Assembly (NCBI GenBank): GCA_030549495.1
Contig: JAUIRK010000884.1
Location: 496,001-560,000 of the forward strand
Origin: Nectonema munidae
Lineage: Eukaryota; Nematomorpha; Nectonematoida; Nectonematidae
Length of the DNA stretch: 64,000 bases
Direction: 5' to 3'
Made by a program: the position numbers and the translations under genes. Within the stretch, counting starts at the first letter, position 1. Every line of letters begins with the position of its first letter. Under the pieces are notes generated by a model. That model did not search any database. It saw only the letters and a list, made by a program, of their open reading frames with translations, and had not been told where the DNA came from. This document shows positions 48,881 to 59,438 of the stretch, piece after piece.

Positions 48881-50740
48881 AAAATCCAGTACAGAAATAA
48901 AATAAGCATAGTCGATTTGGTATAAAAGAGATATTTTATTTTTTTGAAAATATTTTTAAAGACAGTATCTAGAATAAACCGCAAATCTGATTCAAGCTTT
49001 CAGATATTTTAAACCATAAATGCCAAACCTGAGTCCAAAAATAAAACCAGCATCTTCCATTTGGCATAAAAACAGATATTTTATTTAAATTTCAAAAATA
49101 TTTCTGTAGACATTAGACGTAAATCGAAATTTTGATTGAAACTTTCAGACATTTAAAACCTCTAAATGCAAAAAATGACTTAAGAAATAAAAATTATCAT
49201 GGTCGAATTGGTATAAAAACATACATATATTTCATGTAAAATTAGGGAGAATATTTTTGGATATAGTTTTCAGACATAAACCGTAAATTTGATTGACACC
49301 AGAGGAGTAGCTAGTGAGGGGGGCGCCAGGGGCGGTCCGCCCGGGCGGCAGATTTTAAGGGGCGGCATTTTGTCCTAAGGTCATTTGTTAAAATATTCCA
49401 TTTAATTTTTAGTTTAAATTTTCTGTTCAATTTAATCGATTCCAGTTTTTTGTGACTGTTTTAATTTTAGTGGAGGGGTCAAAAAGGCACCCCCCACCCC
49501 CACCCCCCGTCACTGATAGGGTTAAGGGGTCCAAATTTTAGTATAAAAGTTGCAATCAAATCTGAGCTCTTTTTTGGCTTACAACGATTTATCTATTAAT
49601 AAAAAAAATGGAAAAAATTTATTATTAGAGGAAACATTGTCATTCAAGCTTAGTTCTAATATACATTAATAAGTAGAATCAATCAAATCTTCGCCTGACC
49701 GTTAGCGTACGGACTTGAATTTTTGGAGGCTTTTGAAACTCAACGTCATAAAGGGCGGCAAATTTTACAACCGCCCCGGGCGGCAAAAGTGTTAGCTACG
49801 CCTCTGATTGACACTAGCAGTAAAACCTCTAAATGCGAAAACTGTGTTTAGAAATGAAATCATCATGATCTATTTGCTATAAAAACAAATTTTAGAACTA
49901 AACGCAAATTTAATTGATACTTATATGTATTTTCAAATTTAAACTGCAAAAATTGAGTCCATAAATGAAACTAGCATGGTTGATTTGATATAAAAACATA
50001 TATTTAATTGTAAAATTTGAATGAATATTTTTGGAGACAATTTTTAAAAGTAAACCGCAAATTTGATTACCACTTATAGGCATTTTCACATCCTAAATGT
50101 AAAAAATGAGTTCAGAAATGAAAACAGCATGATTGATTTGGTATAAAAACATATATTTCAAGAGAATATTTTTGGAGACAATTTTCAGAAGTAAACCGCA
50201 AATTTGATTAATACTTAAAAAATAAGTTCAAAATGAAAACAGCATGATCGATTTGGTATAAAAACAAATATTTCATGTAAAATTGAGTGAATATTTTTGT
50301 AGATAGCTTTTAGAAGTAAACCTCAAATTTAGACTGATATTTTAAAACATCTAAATTTGAAAAATGAGTTCAGAAATGAAAACAGCATGGTTGATTTGGT
50401 ATAAAACATATATTTCATTGTAAAATGTGAAGGAATGTTTTTGGAGACAATTTTCGAAAGTAAATCGCAAATTTGATTAACACTTATAAGTATTTTCAAA
50501 TCCTAAATGTAAAAAATGAGTCCAGAAATGAAAACAACATGATCGATTTAGTATAATACATATATTTTATGTAAAATGTGAAGGAATGTTTTTGGAGACA
50601 ATTTTCAGAAGTAAACCGCAAATTTGATAAATACTTATAGGTATTTTCAAATCCTAAATGTAAAATATGAGTCCAGAAATGAAAACGGCATGACCGATTT
50701 AGTATAAAAACATATATTTTATGTAAAATTTGAAGGTATA
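48880..50740. repeat. Tandem array B, about 145-150-bp unit, about 10 copies
   Basis: The marker ATTTGGTATAAAAACATA recurs with variants near 48918, 49060, 49208, 49867, 49985, 50138, 50253, 50394, 50548 and 50698. After subtracting the 515 bases added by the hAT insertion, spacings are mostly 142-153, with two short ones near 115-120. Other unit parts are GTAAACCGCAAATTTGATT and ATGAGTCCAGAAATGAAAAC. Its sequence is unrelated to array A despite the similar period. Confidence 0.9.
49300..49806. mobile_element. 507-bp hAT-type element inserted in array B
   Basis: Bounded by perfect 8-bp copies of ATTGACAC (49292-49299 and 49807-49814). Ends CAGAGGAGTAGCTA and, inverted, CAGAGGCGTAGCTA, the CAGAGGCGTAGC type of hAT elements. 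GC-rich GGGCGGCA blocks lie inside both ends. No transposase. The second copy of the host repeat (near 58650) has the same site with a single ATTGACAC and no insert. Inside the element, at about 49509-49525, GTCACTGATAGGGTTAA resembles the right end of the TTAA element. Confidence 0.92.
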
Positions 50741-51095
50741 ATTTATGATATATTTTTGATCAATCAAAATTTTGATTGACATTTTCTAAAAAGTAGCCAT
50801 GATTATTGAAAAAATTAAATATTTAAAGTGTTATGCGTACCAAACTGTATATAATTATAAATTTTCAGGGTATTATATAATATCGATCCTAAGTTATTAA
50901 AGGTTAAGTACAGATAATGTCAACATTTTGCTGAAAAATTTCAATTTTTTATTTTGATTGACAGTTTTGGACATGAAGGGTTCATTCAACTATCATGAAA
51001 TGGTTTCAAAAGATGCAGCTAGCGATTTTAGGAAAAGTCACAAAATTTGAAGGGATATGATTCAGCGAATTTTCTACAATTAATTTTTAGTGAAG

Positions 51096-51114
51096 GGGGG
51101 CGTTTTACGCCCCC
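51096..51114. repeat. Right subterminal GC hairpin of the TTAA element
   Basis: GGGGGCGTTTTACGCCCCC: a perfect 8-bp stem with a 3-base loop, immediately inside the terminal 16-mer. Confidence 0.85.
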
Positions 51115-51131
51115 AGCACTAATAGGGTTAA

Positions 51132-51650
51132 AAATATCTATCAGAGAATTCCAAGCAGTCTTCTGTTATTGATATCGATTAGCATCCATTATGATATTTA
51201 TTTTTTCCTAAGGTTTCAAAGAAATCATTGCCATTGCAGTTCTGTGACATTGAGAAGCTTGATGGCTTTCGAATCTAGATAATGCATTTTTCCAATAAGC
51301 CTTCTGAAATAAAGCCAGGTTCTTTGTTTCTTGCGATTTTCAAGGTACCTTGTTTTTCTGCTTGTGCATAATAGAAACAAAGTACCTTTTTTAAAACGGG
51401 TTCATAATGAATCCTGGTGTATTTTTCATACCATTTTTCTTGGAAATATATTTTTGAGTTTGAGTCACTTTTGTAGGAATAGAAGAACTAGATGGATGAT
51501 TTGGAGTCTGCCAGTTATCAAAAGATACATCATCATTGAAATCAAGCTTGTTAAAAGTTTTATCACGGCCAGTAATAGATGTATTACCTGTATTATTTGT
51601 TTCAATTTCAGATACCTGAATTTCTTCATTTTCACGTTTTTTCATGATAA
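51132..51650 (-). pseudogene. ZMYM1/DUF4371-type hAT transposase, N-terminal part
   Basis: Reading leftwards: a polar leader (MKKRENEEIQVSEIETNN..., 51645), then near 51270 WKNALSRFESHQASQCHRTA, the TTF-type zinc-finger region that precedes DUF4371 (typically NWKNALxRFxxHQxSxxHKxA), then TAWNSLIDIF up to the TTAA at 51128. The frame TTT-AAG-ATT is continued on the other side of the 4.7-kb insertion at 46410. Breaks are present, so it is inactive. Upstream (51650-51960) no promoter or terminal repeat was identified. Confidence 0.75.
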
Positions 51651-51984
51651 TTAAGGTATGAAGTGATTTTTGATGTTTTAAATTTTTGGGACATCAAGAT
51701 AAAACTAGTTTATAGTAATCCAAGGAAATATTTAAAAAACAAGAAAAACTGATTTTACAAGAAATTTAGAAGAAATTCGGTAACGCCATTTAAAATTAGT
51801 ATTAGAACATTTGGAAAAATCAAGGTAGAAAATTATCAAAGAAAAAATAATTTAAAAAACTGAAACATTTAAGTTGATAAATATTATTTTTGTTGTATTT
51901 TGTTTCATTTTTTAAATTATTTATAAACCTGAAGGGTATAAATCTATGTGTCACCCCATTTCAGAACTTGGAAGAGGGGGGTAG

Positions 51985-52563
51985 ATAAAAAGTATCTTTT
52001 TGAGATGAGCTGTCATATATAAATCAATTTTTTGATAGGTTTGATTGATTTTCATTAAAAAAAATGAATAACGCCACTGAATTCAGCATACTTGAAAGTG
52101 GATATATATTTCTAAAAAACTTTATATAATTATTTAGATAAAAAGTTTCTTTTTGAGATGAACTAACACATTTAAATCAATTTTTTGATATGTTTGATTG
52201 ATTTTCATAATAAAAATGAATATCACCGCTGAATTCAGCATGCTTGAAAATGGGTAAATATGTGTAAAAAACTTTATATAATTATTAGATAAAAAGTTTC
52301 TTTATGGGTATATATTTGTAAAAAACTTTATACAATTATTTAGATAAAAAGTTTCTTTTTTGAGATGAGCTATCAAATATAATCAATTTTTTGTCAGGTT
52401 TCATTTTGATAAAAAAAAATGGAAATCACCACTGAATTCATCATAGTTGAAATATATATGTAACATTAAACATATTTATAAAACTTATTCTGAGAAAAAT
52501 ACAGGAGGGGAGGGGGGGGGGGAATTTTACGCCCTCATCCCCGCAGCACTTGAGCGGACAAAT
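51985..52563. mobile_element. End fragment of the TTAA-element family, inverted
   Basis: Carries array-A units in reverse orientation (CTGAATTCAGCAT-type markers at about 52076, 52227 and 52429, the last spacing enlarged by an internal duplication), then a G-rich run and GCAGCACTTGAGCGGACAAATT. Reverse complemented, that last part matches the left end of the complete element from ATTTGTCCGCTCAAGTGCTG (46436) onward. The outermost bases with TTAACCC are missing. It lies just beyond the start of the hAT transposase. Confidence 0.85.
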
Positions 52564-52649
52564 TCAGCTCCGCAATTTCAAAGTATCCTCCACCTTTATT
52601 GGAGTTGCTTGATAAGTGAGAAAGCTCGGAAATTCGTTGGCTTTGTAAT

Positions 52650-55437
52650 ACTTGCTCTAAGAATGACTCTATATCTTTGAAAAAATCTATTGATATTATG
52701 TCCGAGGAAATTTAAAGTCTGGAAAAAAATGAAAGTGAAGTTAGAGACTTGGAGGCCGACTTTTTAAAAGATTGATGCTTTGTTTGAAAGTATTACACAT
52801 CAGGCAAATGATTAAGAAATAAAGAGCAACAATATCTACGATAAACTACATGATGTTAATCTCGGAGTTAATGATGATCAAAATAGAGAAGTTATCCCTG
52901 TTTTTAAGAAAATTATATAAGAAGCTCTGGATGACGAGAGTGATCAGTAGTTGGAGAAGGAAAGGAGAAAGCTGAATCATATCATGGGGTTGCTGAATAA
53001 GACAATGGCGAAAGAATTAATGATGAAAATAATATAAATGAATTCTTTTATAATCAACTCAATTTGAACCTCGACAAAGTTAAAAATATTATTAGATTGG
53101 GTAGAAAGTCTTCTGATGTTTCGTTATCCAAAAGGCCAATTAGATTTATTTATGAAAACTTAGAGAGTAAATTCTCAGTAAAAAGTGTCTTTTTCAATTT
53201 AATAAAGGCTCCTACGATTTAAAAATTATAAAGAAAAAGTAATTAAACAAGTCGACACAGCAGTTACGCTATAGACGTCTCTTCAACTTCTTTGCTAATT
53301 TAGAAAGAAACATTTACTTGAGTCATATATCTATTTTTTATACAAACGCTAATCATTTATTCAGCAAAATAGATGAATTATCTTATAATCTAACTAAATG
53401 ACAATAAGTTTATATTTGCTACATTTACTGAAGTTCTTCCAAAAAAAGAAGTCTAGTGTGATTAATCCTAGTCTTTATCATTTAAAAGCTTTTGAAACAG
53501 TTCATAACTTCTCCAATCAACATTTATGTCTTCTACATACAAAGTGAAATTTCAAGTTATTGCAATTTCTATTTTTTCTTGTGTTTACTTGAATAAAATT
53601 CTTATTCTTCCTTTTCTTCATAACTTCTGCACCTATTAGAATCTTTCAATGAATATAAGAGGAATTATATTTTATTTGGGTAAACGTGTTTCATTTGATA
53701 TCATTGATTTTTTTCTCCTACGTTTATTGAATATCGGAGTTTTATTTAATAAGAAGGAATTCCTCTTTTGCTGAATAGATAGAAGCCCCAAAACAATTTT
53801 TCTTGATTCTTTGGATGAAATTATTAATCTTCTTAATTTGCTTCATTGTTATTTTTCAAAAAGTAACATCATAATTTTAATAGATTTCAATTACACTGAA
53901 ATTGATTAGACTTCACACCATTGTATACTATTCGTAAACATCAAAAATTCTTTAATTTCTTGCAAGAAAAGTGTTTTTCTCATCTTGTCTCCGAAACAAC
54001 TAGAATTGAAAATTTTGGTGGGATTTAATTTCAAGTCTGAGATTTACATCCCTTCTTGATAATAGTCGCGATGTATCGGGATGCGGATGTGAGAATTATT
54101 TTTTTAGCGGAAGCGGATAATTGCTATTCTAAGCAAACGCAAGTTTTATACTTCTTAAAAATTTAGGGAGAAGATGTCAATATATATGTGTCATCATAAA
54201 GACGTATTTATCATAAATATTTTGGATAACCGATACTTCTATAGTTAAAGGGCGATCATTTATATATCAGCTTTAACCTATTAATAAACACTAGTACTTC
54301 TACCTCTTTCACTAAAAAAGTATAATATTTAGGCTGGCAACTTTATTAATTTTTTTGTCAAAAGTTGACTAGAATGCTGTAAAAAGTTTCAAACTTGATA
54401 ATTTCCATGCTTTTTTCATTGATAAACTTTATCCCCTTATAGAAAAATATATTCCTTTGAGAAACAATAATAGAAAATTTCACGACAATATTTTAGAAAA
54501 AAGAAAAAACTGTTTGAGAATTATATGAAACTTAGACACAAATATTTATTAAAAAAATAGAGACAAGTATCGAATTCTTTAAAAAATGAAACGCGTAAAG
54601 CAAAAATCTTTCATGAAAAGAAACTTCTTTCTAACAAAATCTTAAAATTTTTTTTACATAAATCACAAAAGAAAAACTAATACTTTTAATGGATTAATTG
54701 GACGCAATGAATAACCTACGAAGATGGATATTGTAAAAGCAAATTTATTTAGTTAATACTTTAGTTAAGTCTTCTCCAATCAGTCTACTTATAATAAAAA
54801 TGTCTCGTTGACCAACTACAATGCTTCAATTGACTGTATTAATTTTGATGTTGACACAACATGTGCAAAGTTGTAAAATTAGGATAAATTTAAATTCCTT
54901 GTATTGATAACCTTCATCCTTTTATTATCTGTAAATGTGTGGGGTTCTAGCCACTCCAGTAAAAATGCCTTTTGAAAAGTGTTTAAAAGATAGAAAGTTT
55001 TTGGATATATGGAACACTGCTTTAATAATACATTTATTTAAATCAGGAGAAAAACCTCCTTGTAATTATAGACCTATAAGCCTTAACCTATTTTTTAAGG
55101 TATTCGAGAATTTTATAGCTGAAAAAATTTTGTATCATATAAATAACTTTCAACTATATAATTTGAATCAAAATTGACTGATGAATCGCAAATCTACAGC
55201 AACTTCAAAATGATTTAGTTTATCTACTGGAATTGAATGATACAATTGATATAATATACCTTCATTTTCATAAAGTTTTATATGGTATAACGCATAAATA
55301 CTTGACTCAAAAATAATAATCATTTGGCATTCATGGAAACTTACTTGCTTTGTAAAACAATTTTCCTAAACATTGAAAATAAATCGTTGTAGTAAATGGA
55401 AATTATTAAGATTTAACATTTTATTGAATGATCTTTA
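52650..55437 (+). mobile_element. Decayed CR1-like LINE with ORF1, endonuclease and RT remnants
   Basis: An ORF1-like part at about 52680-53220 contains a coiled-coil-type run (EIKSLEKNESEVRDLEADF with one stop) and VKNIIRLGRKSSD, SKRPIRFIYENLESKF, the IIRxGKKxxxxRPI pattern of ORF1 proteins. The endonuclease and linker at 53.5-54.8 kb are barely recognisable. The RT begins near 54885 and includes VKMPFEKCLKDRKFLDIWN and CNYRPISLNLFFKVFENFIA (54960-55115), close to the LINE at 43.7-45.6 kb. The catalytic part is lost; it ends where a minus-strand LINE fragment begins. Confidence 0.75.
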
Positions 55438-55790
55438 AGCTTAGTGAACTCTGAGATAAAAGTATGATACCGTACAGTACCTATTTTTCAGATAATATTT
55501 TATAAGAGAGAGTGGAGAAGAAGATAACCCATACAAATGGAGTTTATGTAGCAAAATTTTGTGGTCTATGGAATCAAAAGCCTTAGAAAGGTCAATAAAT
55601 AGTGCACATATGGGTATGTTTAAATCAAGTTTTTGATATATTTGATTTAAAAACAAGAAATGAAGTAATTGAGTAGAATGTTTTTGGCGAAACCCAAATT
55701 GTTTATTATATAGGTACTTATTTTGTTCAAAATAATTGCATATTTGATTATTAACAGATATATAAAGTTTGGTGGGTATATATTTTGTTC
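55438..55790 (-). mobile_element. LINE reverse-transcriptase fragment
   Basis: Minus-strand frame reading QFGFRQKHSTQLLHFLF, a break, then CALFIDLSKAFDSIDHKILL, HKLHLYGLSS and YYLKNR: the fingers/palm part of a CR1/L2-type RT (GFRxxHSTxxAL, xDLSKAFDxxDHxxLL, YLxxR). It is neither the strand nor the family of the LINE it abuts on its left. Confidence 0.85.
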
Positions 55791-57431
55791 AAAAAATTAT
55801 AAGGGCTTAAATTTTTTTACGAAAACGTATATATAGTTTTTTTTTATTCCAAAGCATGCATCCAAAGCTATGCCAAGCTATCTATTAAAAAATAAAAGTC
55901 TAAAAAGAACCTCGACGAATAAAAATATTTAAAGATTATGTTGATATTTTAAATAATTTATTATAGGATATTGCATTCTACTAGAGAGACCATTTACGTA
56001 GCGAAAAAATAAAAAATGAAGTGGCACAAAGAATCATATTTTTTCAAAAAATCTATCTTGACTACACCACTGTAGACCTATAAACTTATGTGAAAAACTT
56101 TACTTTTAAAATTCAGAAATAAGTTCACTCTATGAAAATCTTTCTTCTATTCAGCAAATAATTATTTTTTTTTAAGTAATAATTTATTTTGTAATAGAAT
56201 AAACCAATATGTTTATATGTTCTTTAACATGAAAAAATCATTAATCAATACAGGCTTATAAACTTGTTAAATAAATGAGGATAACAATGATTTAAATATA
56301 CAATTTTTGGAAAGTTTAGTGATTGCAGTGATTAGAATTGAAAGAAAATTAAAAAATTAAAAATATTGATAATAATATAAATTCTTTATGTAAATTTTTC
56401 AGCAGCTGGATCTTGAGTTGCAAACTATTTATTTTCATTTATAAGTCTCCTCTTTTATTATTTTTAGTGTTAATCTAGTCTATAATAAGATGGCTGTTTT
56501 ATTTAATACTCTAAGAGTACTACAATTTTTAATTAAATAGTTATTATGATACCAAGCATATTTATTTGTGAAAAATTTATTTAACCCAGTATTACTCGTG
56601 GGATAAAAAACGGATCTTTTATGAAAATGTTTGAATATAACATATATTGATTACGTTTGTTTTTTATTTAGTTCTTCAAAAGAAACTTTTCACAATAGTT
56701 TTTAACTGTATGCTGAAAATTGTTCGAAATTTATTAGAAACTAAATATAATTTTAAATCAATTAAACCAATATAAAGATAATGTGACGCTGAATACAATA
56801 TATGAAATATGAAAGGTAATAGAAAAAGTGAAAATTATTTATTTAGAATAATTTTTGACTAGCTTTGTCATCAAAAGATCTATATTAATATAACAATAAT
56901 GTAGGAATATGTGTGCAAAATATCAAGGGAATAGTAAGCTATTCTATTTCTTTCAGAGTCTTTATTAACCCGTTATCGGCCAAAATAAGCAGACGATATC
57001 TAGTCGATAACCGGTTAATGATGAACCTAAATGATAAGCATATGTGAATAAATTAAAGTACATTTACATGTAAAATATTTAAGGTGGCGTAGAAGTGTGA
57101 TGGGCACTCCGTTTTAGGCTTGACATTTTATTTGTATTTGTACTATATCATTAATGAAAATACAAAACAAATATTACAGACTTTTTTATTAACCCGTTAG
57201 CGACCTAAGTCGCTAATCGTCGACTTTATAAAAATGTAAATCTTCTGAGTTTATAAATTATTTTAATACAAATCTGCCTTACATTATATCTGATTCGTTG
57301 ACCCGGTGATGCTTTCTACACTTTGTGTTCTCATTTTAGATACCTAACCTATATAATTCGGTTTATGGCAGAATGTAAGCGGAGCCGTAGAGAATATATC
57401 CGTACTCCAAATACTTAAAAACGTAATAAAT
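55791..57431. other. Noncoding stretch with TTAA-bounded hairpin
   Basis: AT-rich without protein similarity. At 56965-57018, TTAA flanks a 46-base segment with inverted ends (CCCGTTATCG and, inverted, CCGGTTATCG). A second TTAACCCGTTAGCG lies at 57189 with a similar left flank (TTTATTAACCCGTTA). These look like tiny or solo ends of TTAA-targeting elements. Confidence 0.45.
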
Positions 57432-57435
57432 TTAA

Positions 57436-57566
57436 CCCATTTAGGACCAATGTTCCTATTTTGGAACATAAGTAATTTCATCTTCGTCTGCTTTTTTCAA
57501 TGACTTTGAATATAAATCGTCTGCGTTTTTTTTAGATATCGTCTGCTTTGCTTGGTCTTAAATGGG
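57436..57566. mobile_element. 131-bp TTAA miniature element
   Basis: TTAA at 57432-57435 and 57567-57570 flank ends CCCATTTAGGACCAA and, inverted, CCCATTTAAGACCAA (14 of 15 match). Inside, GTCTGCTTT and CGTCTGC motifs repeat. TTAA target and CCC ends suggest a piggyBac-superfamily MITE, distinct in sequence from the 4.7-kb element. Confidence 0.8.
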
Positions 57567-58029
57567 TTAACGCCATCTCTTGAATTCCGACTTCCACTAG
57601 AAGAGGGGGAATTTGGAGATTTTCTAAAAATCATTTTTATTTAACGTGAAATATTCTTACACACTTTTTATAAAATGAACAAGATAAGCTGTATATTTTT
57701 AATTACAAAGTAATCGTATTTTTGCCCTAAATATTTGAATTTAATAACAAAGATATTTACCATTTTTATCTATTAAATAATTAAAAATTTTTCTTTTTTC
57801 ATTCAGCATATAATACTAGAATATCATTTGAATACATTATAAAAGACCACACGTAATCAAAATTTAATTTCGATAGCTGGCATAGTTCATTTAAATAATC
57901 ATTGCCGAGTGATAAGTATAAGAAAGTCAAAGATAAAGATAATCATTTTTATAAAAAAAAATAAAACTAGTTTTGATCTAAAATACCTGATGCAGTTTAA
58001 TACAAATATAGGAATTATAAAATGAGTGT

Positions 58030-59100
58030 TAATCAAATAAGTGTTAATCCTATAAGTGTTAATCAAATTTGCGGTTTACTTCTAAAAATTGTCTCCAAAT
58101 ACATTCATTCAAATTTTACAATGAAATATATGTTTTTATACCAAATCCACCATGCTGTTTTCATTTCTGAACTTATTTTTCACATTTAGAGGTTTTAAAA
58201 TATCTGTCAATGCCAATCAAATTTGCGGTTTACTTCTAAAAGCTATCTCCAAAAATATTCTCTCAATTTTACATGAAATATATGTTTTTATACCAAATCA
58301 ATCATGCTGTTTTCATTTCTGAACTCATTTTTTACATTTATGATGTGAAAACACCTATAAGTATAAGTGTTAATCAAATTTGCGGTTTACTTCTAAAAAT
58401 TGTCTCCAAAAACATTCATTGAATAAATATATGTTTTTATACCAAATCAACCATGCTAGTTTCATCTATGGAGTCAATTTTTGCAGCTTGAATTTGAAAA
58501 TACATATAAGTATCAATCAAATTTGCGTTTAGTTCTAAAATTTGTTTCCAAAAATATTGATTCAATTTTTACATGAAATATATGTTTTTATAGCAAATAG
58601 ATCATGATGATTTCATTTCCAAACACAGTTTTCGCATTTTGAGGTTTTACTGCTAGTGTCAATCAAATTTGCACTTTATGTCTGAAAACTATATCCCAAA
58701 ATATTCTCTCTAATTTTACATGAAATATATGTTTTTATACCAATTCGACCATGATAATTTTTATTTCTTAAATCATTTTTTGCATTTAGAGGTTTTAAAT
58801 GTCTGAAAGTTTCAATCAAAATTTCGATTTACGTCTAATGTCTACAGAAATATTTTTGAAATTTAAATAAAATATCTGTTTTTATGCCAAATGGAAGATG
58901 CTGGTTTTATTTTTGGACTCAGGTTTGGCATTTATGGTTTAAAATATCTGAAAGCTTGAATCAGATTTGCGGTTTATTCTAGATACTGTCTTTAAATATA
59001 TTTTCAAAAAAATAAAATATCTCTTTTATACCAAATCGACTATGCTTATTTTATTTCTGTACTGGATTTTGAATAATATGGTTAAAAAATATCTCGAAGT
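58030..59100. repeat. Tandem array B', about 148-bp unit, about 7 copies
   Basis: Inverted counterpart of array B. The marker TATGTTTTTATACCAAAT recurs near 58138, 58290, 58438, 58590, 58737, 58885 and 59030, spaced 145-152 bases. It has fewer copies than array B, so copy number has changed since the copies separated. Confidence 0.9.
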
Positions 59101-59438
59101 GGCAATTGAATTAGTAATGTATACCTGAAAATCAGTTCTGTAAAAAATTTTCAAAAAATGGCTGCATATTAGGTATATAGTAAAAATATACTTTTTTTTT
59201 GTATATTTTGGCTTATAATACTTTCTACAATCATCTTGAGTTTGAAATATTTATTAAAAAAAACAAAACGTTTTATAAAATCTTTTGAAAATTTGTATGA
59301 GAGAAGGAACCAAGTTGAAAACTAATTGAAAAGAGAACATGTGATCAAAACAAATAATTAAAAAAAATATGTATCTTGACTAAATGGAAGATCTACAATG
59401 TTCTAATGAACTAGGAAGTGGTTTAATTATATAATATT

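Larger units (their letters stand above)
46415..51127. mobile_element. 4.7-kb non-autonomous TTAA-flanked element carrying two satellite arrays
   Basis: Left end CCCTATTAGTGCTGGG; right end is its exact inverse, CCCAGCACTAATAGGG. TTAA flanks both sides (46411-46414 and 51128-51131). TTAA target duplication and CCC-starting ends are hallmarks of piggyBac-superfamily elements. Next to the ends lie GC-rich hairpins; the left end has about 26 extra bases before its hairpin. Inside, left to right: tandem array A (about 46530-47420), partly related sequence to 47870, a segment of about 0.85 kb without repeats, tandem array B (about 48880-50740) and a 0.4-kb right part. No transposase is present. 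It sits inside the hAT transposase frame, which reads on across the site when one TTAA is counted. Confidence 0.8.

Noticed and set aside
46411-52566. A single 6.1-kb element bounded by the GTCCGCTCAAGTGCTG inverted pair
   Set aside because: The hAT transposase N-terminal part lies between 51132 and 51650, and the TTAA-bounded borders explain the structure better; the outer copy is a separate family fragment.
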